The position numbers and the translations under genes are program-made. A stretch of 64,000 bases of DNA from Myxococcota bacterium (GTDB lineage: Bacteria > Myxococcota_A > UBA9160 > UBA6930). Positions 48,823 to 59,098 of the stretch are shown one piece after another; within the stretch, counting starts at the first letter, position 1, and the number at the start of each line of letters is the position of its first letter. Location of the stretch: assembly GCA_028277885.1 (NCBI GenBank), contig JANQFK010000007.1, forward strand, positions 116,541 through 180,540, written 5' to 3'. The notes below the pieces were generated by a model, which saw nothing but the letters and a program-made list of their open reading frames with translations, was not told the DNA's origin and made no database searches.

Positions 48823-49992
48823 ATGGAGTCGCTCTCGTTCCCCATTGGCGTCCATCGCCTGCACGCCGACGTCAGCCTCGACTTCCAGCTGAACCGCCTG
48901 GTGGGGTTGGGCGGTGGCGACCTCGACGAGGTCCGCGCGGTCGCGGCCCGGATCGTCGACCTGGACGACTGGAAGCGCGAGCTCCTCGCCCTCGCGGATC
49001 GCGCCCTGTCGGAGGGACGCATCCGGAACGCCGCCGCCTACCTGCGGGCCGCCGAGTTCAACATGGCGCCCCAGGACCCGGACAAGCGGGAGGCCTACGA
49101 GCGCCAGGCCAAGCTGTTCCGGGACCTGTACGCCGGCGACCTTCGAAGCGGACGCCTCCGCATGGAGGAGGTGCCGTACGGGGAGGCCCGGCTTCCCGTC
49201 TGGCGGGCCTCGGCGCCGGAGGCGCAGGAGAGCCGGGGCACGATCGTCGTGCACGGAGGCTTCGACTCCTACGGCGAGGAGCTCTACCCGCTGGCCCGGG
49301 CGATGGCGGACGCGGGCTGGGCGACCGTGCTCTTCGAGGGGCCCGGGCAGGGCGGCGTGATCCGTCGCCAGGGCCTGCCCTTCACGACGGAGTGGGAGCG
49401 CCCGGTGGCGGCGGTGCTCGATGGCCTCGGGCTCGAGGACGTGACCCTCGTGGGCCTCTCCCTCGGCGGCTACCTGGCGCCGCGCGCCGCCGCCTTCGAG
49501 CCGCGCGTGCGGCGGGTCGTCGCCTGGGGCGTGATGTGGGACTTCTTCGAGGTGGCGATGTCCACGCGACCCGCAGCGCTGCGCCTCGCCCTGCGCACCC
49601 TCCTCGGCCTCCGGGCCGACGCGGTCCTCGATCGCCTGATCGCCCGCCAGATGGAGGGCGACCCCTTCGCGCGCTGGGCCGTGGAGCACGGCACCTACGT
49701 GCTCGGCACCGATCGGCCCTCGGCCTACGTCCGGGCCATGCAGCGCTTCACGACGCGGGGGTTCGCTCCCCGCATCACCCAGGACTTCCTCCTCCTGACC
49801 GGCACCGAGGATCACTACGTCCCGCTCGACCACTTCCATCGGCAGGCCGCCGCGCTCACCGGCGTCCGATCCTTCACCGGCCGGATCTTCACCGCCGGAG
49901 AGCAGGCGCACACCCACTGCCAGGTCGGGAACCTCGGCCTCGCGCTGCGCGTGATCCTCGACTGGGCGGCCGAGCGCGCGGAGAGCGTCTGA
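48823..49992 (+). CDS. Alpha/beta hydrolase
   Basis: A 389-residue hydrolase. A helical N-terminal cap of about 120 residues precedes the core. The nucleophile elbow is G-L-S-L-G-G (Ser213), and G-G-F-D-S-Y and F-E-G-P-G-Q-G-G form the oxyanion region. The acid may be Asp in T-G-T-E-D-H-Y-V-P, and the base His in Q-A-H-T-H-C. The layout resembles the FrsA and 2,6-dihydroxypseudooxynicotine hydrolase group, which uses such a helical cap. The substrate is unknown. Confidence 0.87.
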   Translation: MESLSFPIGVHRLHADVSLDFQLNRLVGLGGGDLDEVRAVAARIVDLDDWKRELLALADRALSEGRIRNAAAYLRAAEFNMAPQDPDKREAYERQAKLFRDLYAGDLRSGRLRMEEVPYGEARLPVWRASAPEAQESRGTIVVHGGFDSYGEELYPLARAMADAGWATVLFEGPGQGGVIRRQGLPFTTEWERPVAAVLDGLGLEDVTLVGLSLGGYLAPRAAAFEPRVRRVVAWGVMWDFFEVAMSTRPAALRLALRTLLGLRADAVLDRLIARQMEGDPFARWAVEHGTYVLGTDRPSAYVRAMQRFTTRGFAPRITQDFLLLTGTEDHYVPLDHFHRQAAALTGVRSFTGRIFTAGEQAHTHCQVGNLGLALRVILDWAAERAESV

Positions 49993-50011
49993 AGGCGACC
50001 CGGGCGATCGC

Positions 50012-50869
50012 TCACCGCGAGCGCAGATCGACACCCGTATCCAGGAAGACCCGCTGGAAGTAGTCCTCGTCGCTGCGCAGGCCGCTGAGACCGACCCAGT
50101 CCTCGTCGCTCAGCGAGCCGCGCCAGCCGAGGAAGGGCAGCGCATCGGGCCCCACCGGGAAGCGCAGCCGCGGGTCGTCGGTCTCGACGACGTGGCGGAT
50201 CATGTCCCCGACGAGGTTCGGGGAGGCCTCGGGCTTCTCGGGATTGGTGAAGAAGGCGTGGAGCCGGCGTCCGTGGGGGTAGACGGTGTCCGTGGCGTAC
50301 TGCGGCAGGCTCGACGTGGCCATGGGGGTGTCGATGATGCCGGGCTCGACCAGGGCCACCTTGATCCCGTGGCCCCTCACCTCCTGGGCGAGGCACTCGG
50401 TGAACGCCTCCAGTGCGAGCTTCGATGCCGCGTAGGCGCTGCTCGCGAAGTAGGCGATGCGGCCGGCGATCGACGTCACGTTGACGATGCAGCCCGATCC
50501 CCGCTTCCGCATCGAGGGCAGGACCTGCTTGGTGCAGCGCACGGCGCCGAAGTAGTTCGTCTCCATCACGCGCCGGTACTGCTCGAGGTCCTCGTCCTCC
50601 ACGGCGTCGATGCTGAAGATCCCGGCGTTGTTGACCAGCACGTCGAGGGAGTCGCCCAGCTTCCCGAACACCTCGGCGACGGACGCGTCGTCGTCCACGT
50701 CGAGCGGCATGACCGTCACCGGAAGCCCGTCCTCCTCGGCGACCTTCTCGAGGTCGCTGGCGCCGGGGTTCCGCATGGTGGCGAGCACCTCGTGGCCCGC
50801 GCGGGCCAGGAGGAGCGTCGCGTCGTACCCGATTCCCTTGCTGGTTCCGGTGATCAGGATCCTCGCCAT
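50012..50869 (-). CDS. Short-chain dehydrogenase/reductase
   Basis: A 285-residue SDR oxidoreductase. The cofactor loop is T-G-T-S-K-G-I-G. L-V-N-N-A-G-I is the N-N-A-G motif. S-I-A-G-R and Y-A-A-S-K supply catalytic Ser, Tyr and Lys. V-E-P-G-I-I-D-T-P fits the classical type. The C-terminus is 40 residues longer than usual. Relatives oxidise or reduce alcohols of varied type. It starts at ATG 50867-50869. Confidence 0.9.
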   Translation of the reverse strand: MARILITGTSKGIGYDATLLLARAGHEVLATMRNPGASDLEKVAEEDGLPVTVMPLDVDDDASVAEVFGKLGDSLDVLVNNAGIFSIDAVEDEDLEQYRRVMETNYFGAVRCTKQVLPSMRKRGSGCIVNVTSIAGRIAYFASSAYAASKLALEAFTECLAQEVRGHGIKVALVEPGIIDTPMATSSLPQYATDTVYPHGRRLHAFFTNPEKPEASPNLVGDMIRHVVETDDPRLRFPVGPDALPFLGWRGSLSDEDWVGLSGLRSDEDYFQRVFLDTGVDLRSR

Positions 50870-51042
50870 GGGGGTCCGCCTCCCTTCTGGATTCCCTCCA
50901 GGGTAGGCCAACGGACGCCGCCGCTTCGGGAGAACACGGGAGAGCGGGTGCCCCAGCGAGGGCGTGGAGCCGAAAGCGCAGCGATCCCGGATGCTTCCCG
51001 TTGGGGCGTCGACGGGTGCCGCGCGGCGCCGTGGAGAGGCGG

Positions 51043-51615
51043 CTACCCCTCGAAGGCCCTGCGCGCCTCGGTCGGGCCCGAGGCCTTCTCGCCCTTCAAG
51101 TAGGCGAGCATGGTATCGGCGTCGGAGACCTGGAACGGGTCGGTGGGGCAGTTGTCGGCGAAGTCGGGCTCGATGAACATCTTCGCGATCTCGCCGTCCT
51201 CGACCAGCATCGAGTAACGCCAGGAGCGCATGCCGAAGCCCAGGTTCGCCTTGTCGACGAGCATGCCCATCTTGCGGGTGAACTCGCCGTTGCCGTCGGG
51301 CAGGAGGAAGATCTTCTCGTTCCCCAGCTCGCGACCCCACTTGAACATCACGAAGGCGTCGTTCACGGACACGCAGACGATCTCGTCGACGCCGAGGGCC
51401 TGGAATTCCTCGTAGAGCTCCTCGTAGCGGGGCAGGTGGTTGGAGGAGCAGGTAGGGGTGAAGGCGCCGGGCAGGGAGAAGACGACGACCTTCTTGCCTC
51501 CGAAGATCTCCTTGGTGGTCATGTCCTGCCAGCGGTACGGGTTCGGTCCCCCGACGGACTCGTCGCGCACACGCGTCTTGAAGGTCACGTCGGGAACGTG
51601 GCTGGGGGCAGGCAT
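51043..51615 (-). CDS. Peroxiredoxin (Prx5-like)
   Basis: A 190-residue peroxidase that reduces peroxides with thiols. The active-site loop is P-G-A-F-T-P-T-C-S (Cys56), with N-H-L-P after it, as in the type II peroxiredoxin 5 group. R-S-W-R-Y-S is the conserved Arg strand. A second Cys (N-C-P-T-D near residue 155) could act as a resolving residue. There is no fused glutaredoxin domain. Glutathione or glutaredoxin is a likely reductant, which fits the glutathione reductase in this window. Confidence 0.9.
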   Translation of the reverse strand: MPAPSHVPDVTFKTRVRDESVGGPNPYRWQDMTTKEIFGGKKVVVFSLPGAFTPTCSSNHLPRYEELYEEFQALGVDEIVCVSVNDAFVMFKWGRELGNEKIFLLPDGNGEFTRKMGMLVDKANLGFGMRSWRYSMLVEDGEIAKMFIEPDFADNCPTDPFQVSDADTMLAYLKGEKASGPTEARRAFEG

Positions 51616-51946
51616 GGCTCGTCTCCTCGGGGCGCAGGTTTCGCGAGCGCGGGAGTCTAGTTAGCGCCGGCCCGGACGCAAGCGGGGTCTCGGGCGGTGA
51701 AGCGCGACCCCGTGAAGGTGCCGAGGAGCCTGGAAGTCGACGCGCTGACGTGCACCCGAGCGCCGCGCCTCGAGCGATGCAGGGTCTCGGCCGCGCGGGA
51801 CCGCGGCCTCGACGCGACACGACCGCAACACCGAGACCGCCGTGGGGCCTCGCAGCTGGACGGCTCGCGGGGGAGTGCGGTCGGCGCCCGTTGCGGGCGA
51901 GTGTTCGGTCGGGCCGGGCGCGCCGGGCCGGGCCTCGCGATCATAT
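51616..51946. other. Intergenic region before the arsenic operon
   Basis: About 330 bases of G+C-rich sequence between the divergent peroxiredoxin gene and the arsenic operon. Translations on both strands lack domain-like composition. I see no gene here. The only structured part is the A+T-rich promoter at its right end. Confidence 0.4.
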
Positions 51947-51974
51947 TTGCACAATTTTGCATACGTGATACTGT
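51947..51974 (+). promoter_or_regulatory. Promoter of the arsenic operon
   Basis: An A+T-rich island. TTGCAC (51947-51952) and TACTGT (51969-51974) are spaced by 16 bases. A start site seven bases later would fall on the GTG start codon of arsR, so the mRNA may be leaderless. TTTGCA occurs twice (51946-51951 and 51956-51961) and could be the ArsR-binding element. Confidence 0.5.
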
Positions 51975-51980
51975 CCGCTC

Positions 51981-52343
51981 GTGCCCCGAGCCGCCGACTC
52001 CGCGAAGCGCTTCCTCGACGCCCTCCAGAGCCGGCTCCGCCCGGAGCTCTTCCAGGCCCTGTGCGACCCGGTGCGGGTCGCGCTCGTGGCCCGCCTCGCC
52101 GCCGAGGGCCGGCCCCTCACGGTGACCGAGGTGTCCGGATGCTGCGGGATCCACTTCTCCGGCGTCTCGCGCCACCTGGCGATCCTGAAGCGCGCCGGCG
52201 TGGTGCGCGCGGAGCGCCGCGGACGCGAGGTCCACTACGCCCTGGAGGCGCCCGCGCTCGCCACCACGCTGCGGGAGCTCGCCGACTCGCTCGAGGCCAC
52301 CTGGGAGAACGCCGAGCGGCACGCCGCCGGCGCCTCCCGCTGA
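51981..52343 (+). CDS. arsR: ArsR-family arsenic-responsive repressor
   Basis: A 120-residue winged-helix repressor. L-C-D-P-V-R-V-A-L-V-A-R-L is the conserved first helix. T-E-V-S-G-C-C-G-I-H-F-S-G-V-S-R-H-L is the recognition region. The metal-binding Cys pair is at the start of the recognition helix (C-C-G) rather than in the classical E-L-C-V-C-D-L. This resembles variant ArsR proteins with shifted As(III) or methylarsenite sites. It is first in a five-gene operon and should repress it. Confidence 0.85.
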   Translation: MPRAADSAKRFLDALQSRLRPELFQALCDPVRVALVARLAAEGRPLTVTEVSGCCGIHFSGVSRHLAILKRAGVVRAERRGREVHYALEAPALATTLRELADSLEATWENAERHAAGASR

Positions 52344-52356
52344 GGAGGAGACCCCC

Positions 52357-52797
52357 ATGCGCCGAGTGCACGTCCACGTGAACGTCGAGGAGTCGAAGCT
52401 CGACGCCTCGATCGACTTCTACCGCACGCTCTTCGGCGGCCCGCCCGTGCTGCGGCGCGAGGGCTACGCGAAGTGGATGCTCGACGATCCGGCGGTGAAC
52501 TTCGTGGTCGAGGTCCTCGAGATCGAGGGCGACAGCCCGGGCATCCACCACGTGGGGCTCCAGGTCGACAGCGAGGACGAGCTCGCCGCGATCCACGGCG
52601 CGCTGAAGGCCGCCGAGGCCCCGCTCCTCGAGGTGGGGCGCACGCAGTGCTGCTTCGCCGACTCCGAGAAGAGCTGGACCGCGGACCCCCAGGGCGTGCG
52701 CTGGGAGACCTTCCGGTCCTTCGGCGAGCTCGACCACTACGGCGAGAAGACCCCCGAAGAGCTTCGCCACTACGTGGGAAGCAGCCGCGGCGAGTAG
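52357..52797 (+). CDS. arsI: ArsI/CadI-family metalloenzyme (C-As lyase)
   Basis: A 146-residue vicinal-oxygen-chelate dioxygenase. ArsI demethylates trivalent methylarsenicals using Fe(II) and oxygen. The substrate Cys pair C-C (Cys98, Cys99) is present. The iron ligands are plausible as His5, His65 and Glu117, in the order expected for the family. K-S-W-T-A-D-P-Q-G-V-R-W-E is the family signature. AGGAGGAG precedes the ATG. Its place directly after arsR and before the efflux gene strongly supports the arsenic role. Confidence 0.88.
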   Translation: MRRVHVHVNVEESKLDASIDFYRTLFGGPPVLRREGYAKWMLDDPAVNFVVEVLEIEGDSPGIHHVGLQVDSEDELAAIHGALKAAEAPLLEVGRTQCCFADSEKSWTADPQGVRWETFRSFGELDHYGEKTPEELRHYVGSSRGE

Positions 52798-52803
52798 CAC
52801 CCG

Positions 52804-53888
<1,085 letters not shown>

Positions 53889-53892
<4 letters not shown>

Positions 53893-54575
53893 GCGAGCGC
53901 GCCGGCTTCCTCGGGGTCCCGCCCTCCCGCTGGGCAGCCCTCGCCGCCGTGCTCCTGGCCCTCGGGCTGCTCTCCATCCCCGTGCGCGACCGCCTCGACC
54001 TCGAGTGGAGCGTCGCGTCCCTCCGCGAGCTGGTCGAGCGCGCCGGCTTCTGGGGGCCGGTGCTCTACGTCGGGATCCTGACCTTCCGCTTCGCGGTGCT
54101 CGTGCCCTCGTCGATCCTGCTCACCGCAGCGGGCCTCTGCTTCGGCGCGATCCCGGGAGCGCTCTACGCCACCCTGGGCCTCTCCCTGTCGGCGCTCCTC
54201 AAGTACGGGGTCGCCAGCATCGCCGGCCGCGACTTCCTGCTGCGCCAGGTGCCGGAGCGGATGCGCGCACGGCTCGCCGTCGGCAGCCGCCGCGCGTCGG
54301 CGGGCGGCCTCGGCCTCGTCTGCGCCTACCCCTTCGGCCCGAAGCACGTCTTCCAGCTGGCCGCGATCCTCTCGGGCATGTCGCTGCTCCGCTACGTCGC
54401 CGCGGTGGGGCTCGGCGCGAGCTTCCGCGCGGGCGCCTTCGCGGGGCTCGGCGAGGCCCTCGCCACCGGGGCGGGTCTGCTGTGGATCACCGCGGGTCTG
54501 CTCGCCGTCGGCTCGCTCCCCCTCCTGGTGCCGGGCTGGCGCCGCTGGCTCTTCCTGGAGGCCGGGCGTGCCTGA
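53889..54575 (+). CDS. VTT-domain membrane protein (TVP38/TMEM64 family)
   Basis: A 228-residue membrane protein of the VTT/DedA-like fold (PF09335). F-R-F-A-V-L-V-P-S-S-I-L and G-L-C-F-G-A-I-P-G-A-L-Y form the re-entrant loop region. It overlaps acr3 by four bases and the rhodanese gene by eight, so it is an integral part of the operon. VTT proteins are often found beside metal and arsenic genes, and their transport role is unproven. Confidence 0.85.
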
Positions 54576-55017
54576 CCGCGCCCCGCCCCTCCCGTGCGAT
54601 CCCGCGCCGCGTGCGTGCCGCGCCCGCCGCCTCGGCCTGCGGGTCGCCCTGGGCCTGATGACGGCGGCGTGCGGCGACACGATGGACCGCGACGAGCTCG
54701 CGAGGCGAATCGAGGCGGGAGAGGCCCCGGCCGTCGTCGACGTCCGCTCACGGGGCGAGTACGCGCGCGCGCACGTGCCCGGCGCCGTGCACCTGCCCTT
54801 CCATGCCATCCTCGCGCGAGCGGAGGAGATCCCGCCGCCGCGCAGCCCGGACGAGCCGGTCGTGCTGTACTGCGAGCACGGGCCTCGAGCCGTGCTGGCC
54901 GCCATCCAGCTGCGGCTCGTCGGCCAGCGTCCCGTGGCCCTGCTCGAGGGCCACATGGCCGGGTGGAGGCGCGACGAGCGGCCGCTCGCCACGGACGAGG
55001 CACCCCCGTCGCCGTGA
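54568..55017 (+). CDS. Rhodanese-domain protein, probable lipoprotein
   Basis: A 149-residue protein. A single rhodanese domain runs from about residue 40: V-V-D-V-R-S-R-G-E-Y, H-V-P-G-A-V-H-L-P, and the catalytic loop L-Y-C-E-H-G-P-R (Cys102). Before it are a long basic N-terminus and a hydrophobic stretch ending M-T-A-A-C (Cys35), a possible lipobox. The domain would then face the periplasm. GTG 54568 lies inside the end of the VTT gene. A sulfur-transfer role in arsenic chemistry is possible but unproven. Confidence 0.78.
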   Translation: MPDRAPPLPCDPAPRACRARRLGLRVALGLMTAACGDTMDRDELARRIEAGEAPAVVDVRSRGEYARAHVPGAVHLPFHAILARAEEIPPPRSPDEPVVLYCEHGPRAVLAAIQLRLVGQRPVALLEGHMAGWRRDERPLATDEAPPSP

Positions 55018-55176
55018 GGCTTCCCGGTGTGCTCCGCCCCCGGACCTCCCGAGGGCCGGCACGGAGCGCCACGCCCACTACCATGGGGACCCGCAGCGGA
55101 TCCCCACCCCCGTGCCCATGGCGGAGGGGACCCTGCCGCGAAGCGGAGCCCGGCCCAGGCAGAGGAGAGGAGGACG

Positions 55177-56154
55177 ATGAAGACCGCGATCACCGAGATG
55201 TTCGACATCGAGCACCCGATCATCCAGGGTGGCATGCACTACGTCGGCTTCGCCGAGATGGCGGCCGCGGTCTCCAACGCCGGCGGCCTCGGCATCATCA
55301 CCGGGCTGACCCAGAAGTCGGCCGACGACCTCGCGAACGAGATCGCGCGCTGCCGGGACATGACGGACAAGCCCTTCGGCGTGAACCTCACCTTCCTCCC
55401 CGCCCTCACCCCGCCCGACTACCCCGCCTACGCGAAGGCCATCGTGGAGGGCGGCGTGAAGGTCGTGGAGACGGCCGGCCGGAACCCGCAGCCGGTGCTG
55501 CCGATCCTGAAGGACGCCGGGATCAAGATCATCCACAAGTGCACCTCGGTCCGGCACGCCTTGAAGGCCCAGAGCATCGGTTGCGACGCCGCCTCCGTAG
55601 ACGGCTTCGAGTGCGGCGGCCACCCGGGCGAGGACGACATCCCCAACATGATCCTGCTGCCGCGCGCGGCCGACGAGCTGGAGATCCCCTTCGTCGCGTC
55701 CGGCGGAATGGCGGACGGCCGCTCCCTCGTGGCCTCGCTCGCGATGGGCGCCGAAGGCATGAACATGGGCACCCGGTTCATCGCGACCCAGGAGGCGCCG
55801 GTGCACGAGAACGTGAAGGCCGCGATCCTGGCCGCCACGGAGCTCGACACGCGGCTGATCATGCGTCCGCTGCGCAACACCGAGCGCGTGCTGACCAACG
55901 AGGCCGTGGAGCGCCTCCTCGAGAAGGAGCGCGAGCTCGGCGCCGACCTCCAGTTCGAGGACATCCTGCCCGAGGTCGCCGGCGTCTACCCGCGCATCAT
56001 GACCCAGGGCGAGATGGATGCGGGCGCCTGGTCCTGCGGCATGGTGGCCGGCTTGATCCACGACATCCCGACCTGCCGGGAGCTGATCGACCGCATCATG
56101 TCGCAGGCCGAGGAGATCATCGCGCGGCGACTGACCGGCCTCCTGGAGGCCTGA
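55177..56154 (+). CDS. Nitronate monooxygenase-like FMN enzyme
   Basis: A 325-residue TIM-barrel FMN enzyme of the nitronate monooxygenase (2-nitropropane dioxygenase) family. H-P-I-I-Q-G-G-M begins the barrel. G-F-E-C-G-G-H-P-G-E is the FMN-phosphate and catalytic region. A-S-G-G-M-A-D-G-R and G-A-E-G-M-N-M-G-T-R-F follow. The family also includes enoyl reductases and other FMN enzymes. GGAGAGGAGG precedes the ATG. Confidence 0.9.
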   Translation: MKTAITEMFDIEHPIIQGGMHYVGFAEMAAAVSNAGGLGIITGLTQKSADDLANEIARCRDMTDKPFGVNLTFLPALTPPDYPAYAKAIVEGGVKVVETAGRNPQPVLPILKDAGIKIIHKCTSVRHALKAQSIGCDAASVDGFECGGHPGEDDIPNMILLPRAADELEIPFVASGGMADGRSLVASLAMGAEGMNMGTRFIATQEAPVHENVKAAILAATELDTRLIMRPLRNTERVLTNEAVERLLEKERELGADLQFEDILPEVAGVYPRIMTQGEMDAGAWSCGMVAGLIHDIPTCRELIDRIMSQAEEIIARRLTGLLEA

Positions 56155-56200
56155 ATCGTCGGGGGTGTGGGGCCGGGCCGGGGCTGCTAGGAAGAGCCGG

Positions 56201-56833
56201 GTGGCCGACGCCGTCCGGGACTCCTACGACGCCAGGGCGAGGGAGTACACGCTCCTCAACCTCGGCGATCTCGACCGCGTCCCGCTCGATCGCGAGTGGC
56301 TGGGAGCGTTCGCCCGGCTCGCCTCCCCCGCCGCCGGGCCGGTGGCGGACCTCGGCTGCGGGCCCGGGCACGTCGTCGGTCACCTCGCGGAGCTGGGTGT
56401 GAAGGCGATCGGCTACGACGTCTCCCCCGCGATGATCGACGAGGCCCGGCGGGCCTTCCCCGCGTCGACGTTCCGGATCGGAGACCTCACCGGCCTCGAC
56501 CTCGCCGACTCCTCCCTCGCGGGCATCGTCGCCCGCTACTCGCTCATCCACCTGGCGCCGCCACGACTCACCGACGTGTTCGGCGAGTGGCTCCGCGTCC
56601 TCGCGCCCCGAGCGCCGGTGCTGGTGTCGTTCTTCGCCGCGAGCTGCCCCGCCCGGCACGGCCTGCCCTTCGACCACGCCGTCACGACCGCCCACGAGCT
56701 GTTTCCGGAGACGCTCGTCGGAGAGATGCGGGGCGTGGGCTTCGACGGCTTCGAGGTCTCGACGCGCAAGCCGCTGGACGGCGAGCGACCGCTCGACCAC
56801 GCAACCATCCTGGCCCGCCGAGGCGGCAGCTGA
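56201..56833 (+). CDS. SAM-dependent methyltransferase
   Basis: A 210-residue class I methyltransferase. Motif I is V-A-D-L-G-C-G-P-G-H near residue 48. I-G-Y-D-V-S-P-A-M and V-A-R-Y-S-L-I-H-L follow. I choose GTG 56201 over an upstream start at 56165. It has AGGAAG at a good distance, and the N-terminus then begins V-R-D-S-Y-D-A-R-A-R-E-Y, normal for the family. The substrate is unknown. Confidence 0.87.
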   Translation: MADAVRDSYDARAREYTLLNLGDLDRVPLDREWLGAFARLASPAAGPVADLGCGPGHVVGHLAELGVKAIGYDVSPAMIDEARRAFPASTFRIGDLTGLDLADSSLAGIVARYSLIHLAPPRLTDVFGEWLRVLAPRAPVLVSFFAASCPARHGLPFDHAVTTAHELFPETLVGEMRGVGFDGFEVSTRKPLDGERPLDHATILARRGGS

Positions 56834-56857
56834 CCGCCCCGGCCCGCGCCGGGGCGG
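56834..56857. terminator. Strong hairpin between convergent genes
   Basis: CCGCCCCGGC (56834-56843) pairs perfectly with GCCGGGGCGG (56848-56857) over a four-base loop, directly after a stop codon. The stem can act on both strands, since the next gene is convergent. Confidence 0.6.
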
Positions 56858-56884
56858 CTCCCGCTCGCGCCCGCAGATCGGGCC

Positions 56885-57415
56885 CTAGAAGAACAGGCGC
56901 TTCGGCACCTTGCGGCAGACCGCCGGCGTCGAGGCCTCGGTGACGCCTACCTCGTTGTAGTTCAGCGCTCCGGCGCCGGGCGTCGCGGGGCGTCGGATCG
57001 GCAGGAAGAAGCCCAGCAGCTCGTTCTGCGCCTGGCCCTCGACCTCGCTCTGGAGCAACGGCTCGAAGATCTCGAGCTTCCCGTAGGCCTCGAAGAGGTT
57101 GAGGTCGCCCAGGACCAGCGAATCCAGCTGGTAGGGCTGATCCGGGGTGGCAGCCGCGCAGCTCTGGGTCAGGACGCCGGGGCCCTGGAACCCGAAGCTC
57201 TGGATGTCGAAGGTCGAGTCGCCGTCCACGGAGATGATGGCTCCGCACACGAAGACGGGGAAGAACGGCACGAAGTTCAGGTTGAAGGTCGTGCCCGCCG
57301 TGGCCTGGAGCTTCGCCGTGAGGCACTCGATCTCCGTGAGCTGGGGAAGCGTGGCCCCAGCCGGCGCGGCGAACAGGAAGGCTGCAAGCGAATGGAGAAG
57401 AACGAGTCTGCGCAT
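56885..57415 (-). CDS. Secreted protein, unknown function
   Basis: A 176-residue secreted protein. The signal peptide is R-L-V-L-L-H-S-L-A-A-F-L-F-A. Three Cys are in the first half and one near the end. The body is beta-rich and acidic (D-G-D-S-T-F-D-I-Q-S-F-G-F). GGGAGAA precedes the ATG. No family is recognised. No sorting tag is present. Confidence 0.65.
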   Translation of the reverse strand: MRRLVLLHSLAAFLFAAPAGATLPQLTEIECLTAKLQATAGTTFNLNFVPFFPVFVCGAIISVDGDSTFDIQSFGFQGPGVLTQSCAAATPDQPYQLDSLVLGDLNLFEAYGKLEIFEPLLQSEVEGQAQNELLGFFLPIRRPATPGAGALNYNEVGVTEASTPAVCRKVPKRLFF

Positions 57416-57638
57416 CGGGGTTCTCCCAGACTGAGTTCGGTCCACCTCCCGCCCCCGCCTCGAGAAACGTTACATCGACGGAGGTGGGGAGGAAGGCTCG
57501 GAGCGGTGGCCCGGGAGGCGACGAAGCACCGGGCTGCCCCGTTCGGGTGATGCCCGCAGGGGCGCTTCAGCGGTGCGGTGCGCTCTGCGCGCGGGAGACG
57601 ACCCACCCGCTCCATTCGAGGGCTTCGGCCTCCGCCGC

Positions 57639-58478
57639 TCAGATCTCGCGCACCTCGGCGAGGCGCTCGAGCGCGTAGTCGTCTCCCCAGCACACGGCGG
57701 CCTCCCATGCAGCCGAGGCCTGGGCCGCGGTGTCGTGGGTGCTCTCGTCGAGACCGGCGGCGTTGTGGGGCAGCACCAGGTCGAGGTCGGGAACGTCGAC
57801 GTGGGACTCGTCCCAGTCGATCAGCGCGACCCGCTCCGCGGTGATGCGGACGTTGCCCGGGTTGGCGGGGTTGCCGTGGACGACGCACGTCCGGCGCCCT
57901 GCGAGCCGCGCCCACGCGGCGCGGCATCGAGCCACGCCCTCGCGCGGCATCGCGCCGAGCTCGACCTTCGTCCCGGTCTCGGCGTGCAGGAGATCGGTCG
58001 ACGAGCGCCACCCCGGGCGCTGCGGCCAGCCCTGGGTCGACCGGTGCAGCTGGCGGAGCGTCTCGGCCACGCGCCGCCAGTCGGCCTCCGTCTCGGGCGG
58101 TCCGCCTTCGAGGTAGGTCACCACCACCAGGCCGTCGGCGAACTCCCGGCCGTCCTTCGTGGGGATCGGCACCGGCACCGTCAGGCCTTCCCGGGCGAGG
58201 TGTCGAAGGAGCTCGACCTCCCACGCCAGATCGGCGTCGCTCCGCGCACCGAGGCGAGCGACCGCGAGCCGTCCTTCGACCCGCACGCTCCACACGTCGT
58301 TGGCGACCCCGCCCGAGAGCGGCTCGACGCGAGCGGCGTCACCCCACCGCTCGAGCGCTTCCCATCCCACCGGCCCCACCTCGCAGAGCCTCGGGATCGT
58401 GACCCGCGGCCCGCCGACAGGATATCCCGATGCGCGGCGAGGCGAGGACGCCGGCCCGGAAGCCGGGCGGCGGACCAC
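57639..58478 (-). CDS. Aminoglycoside phosphotransferase-family kinase
   Basis: A protein of about 279 residues with the APH/choline kinase fold. The catalytic loop is V-V-H-G-N-P-A-N-P-G-N. The metal-binding D-x-D is I-D-W-D-E. In the loop the usual Asp of H-G-D is Asn, which may reduce or alter activity. The N-terminal lobe shows L-S-G-G-V-A-N-D-V-W. GTG 58478 is the best start but is not certain. It probably phosphorylates a small metabolite. Antibiotic resistance should not be assumed. Confidence 0.78.
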   Translation of the reverse strand: MVRRPASGPASSPRRASGYPVGGPRVTIPRLCEVGPVGWEALERWGDAARVEPLSGGVANDVWSVRVEGRLAVARLGARSDADLAWEVELLRHLAREGLTVPVPIPTKDGREFADGLVVVTYLEGGPPETEADWRRVAETLRQLHRSTQGWPQRPGWRSSTDLLHAETGTKVELGAMPREGVARCRAAWARLAGRRTCVVHGNPANPGNVRITAERVALIDWDESHVDVPDLDLVLPHNAAGLDESTHDTAAQASAAWEAAVCWGDDYALERLAEVREI

Positions 58479-58579
58479 CCGTTCGAGGCCCGAGGACGAG
58501 GCGCCGACGGACGCAGCCGCGGATGGCGATGCCTCCCACGAAGCGCGAGGATACCCTCGTACACGAGGAGTGACCTCCC

Positions 58580-59074
58580 ATGCGAAACGCCTCGGCCGGG
58601 CTCGGTGCGAAACTCTGGATGGTGGCGGCATGCCTCGCTCTCGCGTCCGCCGCCGACGCCCAGGAGATGGACTGGAAGGAGCATCCGCACCACCTCTCGG
58701 TGATCCTCGCCGGGACCTACGACACCGAGGACTACGCGCCGACCGTGGGCCTGGACTACGAGTATCGGCTCGGCGAGCGGCTGGGCGTCGGCCTGGTGAT
58801 CGAGCACGCCTTCGACGAGATCGATGCCACGACGCTCCTCGGCGTGCTCGACCTCCATCTCTGGCGGGGGCTCGCGATCCAGACGGGACCCGGCGTCGAG
58901 ATCCTGGACGAGGACGGGGGCAGCGGCACGGAAGAGGAGTTCACCTACCGGATCGGCCTGCTCTACGAGTTCGAGATCGGCCGCCGGATGACCTTCTCAC
59001 CGCAGCTGCACTACGACATCACCACGGGCGAGAACTCGCTCATCTTCGGTGGCGCAATCGGCTTCGCGTTCTAG
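58580..59074 (+). CDS. Small outer-membrane beta-barrel protein
   Basis: A 164-residue protein with a signal peptide (W-M-V-A-A-C-L-A-L-A-S-A-A-D-A-Q). The mature part is built of alternating amphipathic strands (L-S-V-I-L-A-G-T-Y, G-L-D-Y-E-Y-R-L, I-G-L-L-Y-E-F-E-I, I-F-G-G-A-I-G-F-A-F) and ends in Phe, the outer-membrane insertion signal. About eight strands fit the OmpW/OmpA-like size. The function is unknown. Confidence 0.8.
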   Translation: MRNASAGLGAKLWMVAACLALASAADAQEMDWKEHPHHLSVILAGTYDTEDYAPTVGLDYEYRLGERLGVGLVIEHAFDEIDATTLLGVLDLHLWRGLAIQTGPGVEILDEDGGSGTEEEFTYRIGLLYEFEIGRRMTFSPQLHYDITTGENSLIFGGAIGFAF

Positions 59075-59098
59075 GCGCCCGCGTCCGCGCCTCCGCGC

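Noticed and set aside
57639..58478. Aminoglycoside resistance gene
   Set aside because: The fold fits, but the loop has H-G-N in place of H-G-D and there is no resistance context. A metabolic kinase is more likely.
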